From an uncultured Verrucomicrobiota bacterium (GTDB lineage: Bacteria > Verrucomicrobiota > Verrucomicrobiae > Opitutales > Opitutaceae), in contig CAMLQS010000236.1 of NCBI GenBank assembly GCA_946482165.1, positions 1 to 7,876 of the forward strand: a stretch of 7,876 nt of DNA. The letters run 5' to 3'. Shown here in pieces: positions 6,672 through 7,876 of the stretch. The notes under the pieces were generated by a model that was not told the origin of the DNA, made no database searches, and was given only the letters and a program-made list of their open reading frames with translations. Position 1 is the stretch's first letter, and each line of letters starts with the position of its first letter. The translations under genes were made by a program, and so were the position numbers.

Positions 6672-7876
6672 ATGAACCCCGCCGCCCCGCCCGATTCTCC
6701 TTCGCCCGCCACGGCCCGTCGGCCCCGCCGCTGGCTTTCCGGCCCTGTCGCTCTCGCGCTCGCTTCCGCTCTTTGGCTCCCGAGCGTCCACTGGTTCTTC
6801 GTCCGCTCCCCCGACACCTATCTCGCCGATTCCGTGGGCGGAGTCCCTTCGCATCCCCGCGCCCTCGCCGATCGCCAGCTCACGCTCTGGACCGACCCCG
6901 CGCTGAAGGCCCGCGAACTCGCCCGCATGCGCGGTCGCAACGCCGAGTGGGACTTCATGGGCCGCAGCTTCCTCGTCTGGTCGCTCGCCGAGATGAGCCT
7001 TCGCGATCCCGCGTCCGCTCCGCGCAACCTCGCCGTCGCCGACGACATCATCGACGAAACGCTCCGCCTTGAACGCGAGCACGGACAGACCCTTTTCCTC
7101 CTCCCCTACGCCAGCCGCCGCCCTTGGGTCGTCCGTCCCGCGCGCAGTATTTTCATCGACGGCGAGATCGCCCTCATGCTCGCCACTCGTCGCATGGCCC
7201 GGGACGGCGACAAGCCCGCCTACCGCGCCGCCCTCACGGACCGCGTGGACGCCATCGTCGCCCGTCTCCAGGCCAGCCCGCTCCTCGTCTCCGAAAGCTA
7301 CCCCGACGAGTGCTGGCTCTTCGACCACGCCATCGCCCTCGCCGCCATCCGCCTCGCCGACTACCTCGACGGCACCGATCACTCCGCATTCCTCCGCACC
7401 TGGCTCGCCGAGACCCGGAGCCGCTTCACCGATCCGAACACCGGCTTGCTCATCTCCAGCTTCAGCACCGCCGGTGATATCGGCGACGGACCCGAAGGCT
7501 CCTCCATCTGGGGCGCGCTCCACTTCCTCCGTCTCGTCGACGAAGACTTCGCGCGCGAGCAGTTCACCCTCGCCCGCCACGAGCTCGCCCACGGCCTCGG
7601 CGGTTTCGCCTGGTCACGCGAATGGCCGCGCTCCGCCGACCACGCCTCGCTCGACATCGACTCCGGCATGATCATCCCCGGCCTCGACATCTCCGCCGGC
7701 GGCAGCGGCATGGCCTTCATCGGAGCCAGCTCCTTTGGCGACATCGACTACCTCGGCCGCCTCCACGCCACGCTCGACTTCGCCGCCTTTCCCATCCGGG
7801 AAAACGGCGGCCTGCGCTACGCCGCGAGCAACCTGGTGGGCGACGCCGTCATGCTCTACGCCGGCGTCCTCGGCCC
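6672..7876 (+). CDS. Unrecognised membrane-anchored helix-rich protein, 3' truncated
   Basis: The frame opens at ATG 6672 and stays open to the window edge, showing 401 residues; the stop lies beyond. The N-terminus is Pro/Ala-rich with an arginine cluster (RRPRR, 16-20) and a hydrophobic segment at about 23-44, which suggests a type II signal anchor with the rest outside the cytoplasm. The body alternates amphipathic helices with short loops, with conspicuous aromatic/acidic motifs: EWDFMGRSFLVWSLAEM (92-108), SYPDECWLFDHAIALAA (209-225), GPEGSSIWGALHF (273-285), GGFAWSREWP (310-319) and DIDSGMIIPGLDISAGGSG (328-346). This pattern resembles alpha/alpha-toroid enzymes (glycoside hydrolase- or linalool dehydratase-like folds), but no family is recognised and no function is claimed. 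An in-frame ATG at 6648 would add eight residues (MRVRQTAR) and overlap the fourth operator-like repeat; an in-frame TGA at 6630 bounds the extension. Neither start has a Shine-Dalgarno. Confidence 0.8.
   Translation, partial: MNPAAPPDSPSPATARRPRRWLSGPVALALASALWLPSVHWFFVRSPDTYLADSVGGVPSHPRALADRQLTLWTDPALKARELARMRGRNAEWDFMGRSFLVWSLAEMSLRDPASAPRNLAVADDIIDETLRLEREHGQTLFLLPYASRRPWVVRPARSIFIDGEIALMLATRRMARDGDKPAYRAALTDRVDAIVARLQASPLLVSESYPDECWLFDHAIALAAIRLADYLDGTDHSAFLRTWLAETRSRFTDPNTGLLISSFSTAGDIGDGPEGSSIWGALHFLRLVDEDFAREQFTLARHELAHGLGGFAWSREWPRSADHASLDIDSGMIIPGLDISAGGSGMAFIGASSFGDIDYLGRLHATLDFAAFPIRENGGLRYAASNLVGDAVMLYAGVLG

Noticed and set aside
6624..7592. 322-residue antisense frame opposite the last gene
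   Set aside because: It is Gly/Glu/Val-rich shadow composition; the plus-strand frame has a signal anchor, varied composition and continues past the window.

Overview
The window is GC-rich bacterial chromosome with strong C-ending codon preference (GCC, CTC, GTC, ATC). Most start codons have no Shine-Dalgarno sequence, and the spacers carry short GC-rich intergenic repeats (CACGGAGG-type, CATCCGCG-type and GGAGGGACG-type). Together these suggest a member of the Verrucomicrobiota, probably near Opitutaceae. This placement is inference from style and protein flavour; no rRNA or other marker is present.

Layout, left to right. The 3' part of a membrane-anchored protein with an NTF2/SnoaL-like look (1-522, +) converges on a LOG-family nucleotide phosphoribohydrolase (562-1149, -). 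A clear intrinsic terminator (1217-1245, -) separates that gene from glgC, ADP-glucose pyrophosphorylase (1314-2600, -). glgC is divergent from glmS, glucosamine-6-phosphate synthase (2678-4645, +), across only 77 bases. After glmS comes a 186-base spacer made almost wholly of short repeats, including a large imperfect hairpin that may end glmS transcription. Then come trpE (4832-6319, +) and, overlapping its stop by four bases, a small membrane protein (6316-6537, +). A 134-base spacer holds another repeat and four in-phase 11-base TTCA repeats that look like a Pho-box-type operator. The window ends inside an unrecognised membrane-anchored, helix-rich protein (6672 to beyond 7876, +).

The identified genes are housekeeping metabolism. 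GlgC diverts glucose-1-phosphate to glycogen, GlmS diverts fructose-6-phosphate to amino sugars for the cell wall, and TrpE commits chorismate to tryptophan. No mobile element, CRISPR array, defence system or RNA gene was seen.

The points most worth a second look are the candidate PhoB/OmpR-type operator before the unrecognised last gene, and a roughly 45-residue low-complexity insertion in the GlmS glutaminase domain whose DNA carries inverted-repeat arms like an intergenic element. The repeat-built glmS-trpE spacer is the third.
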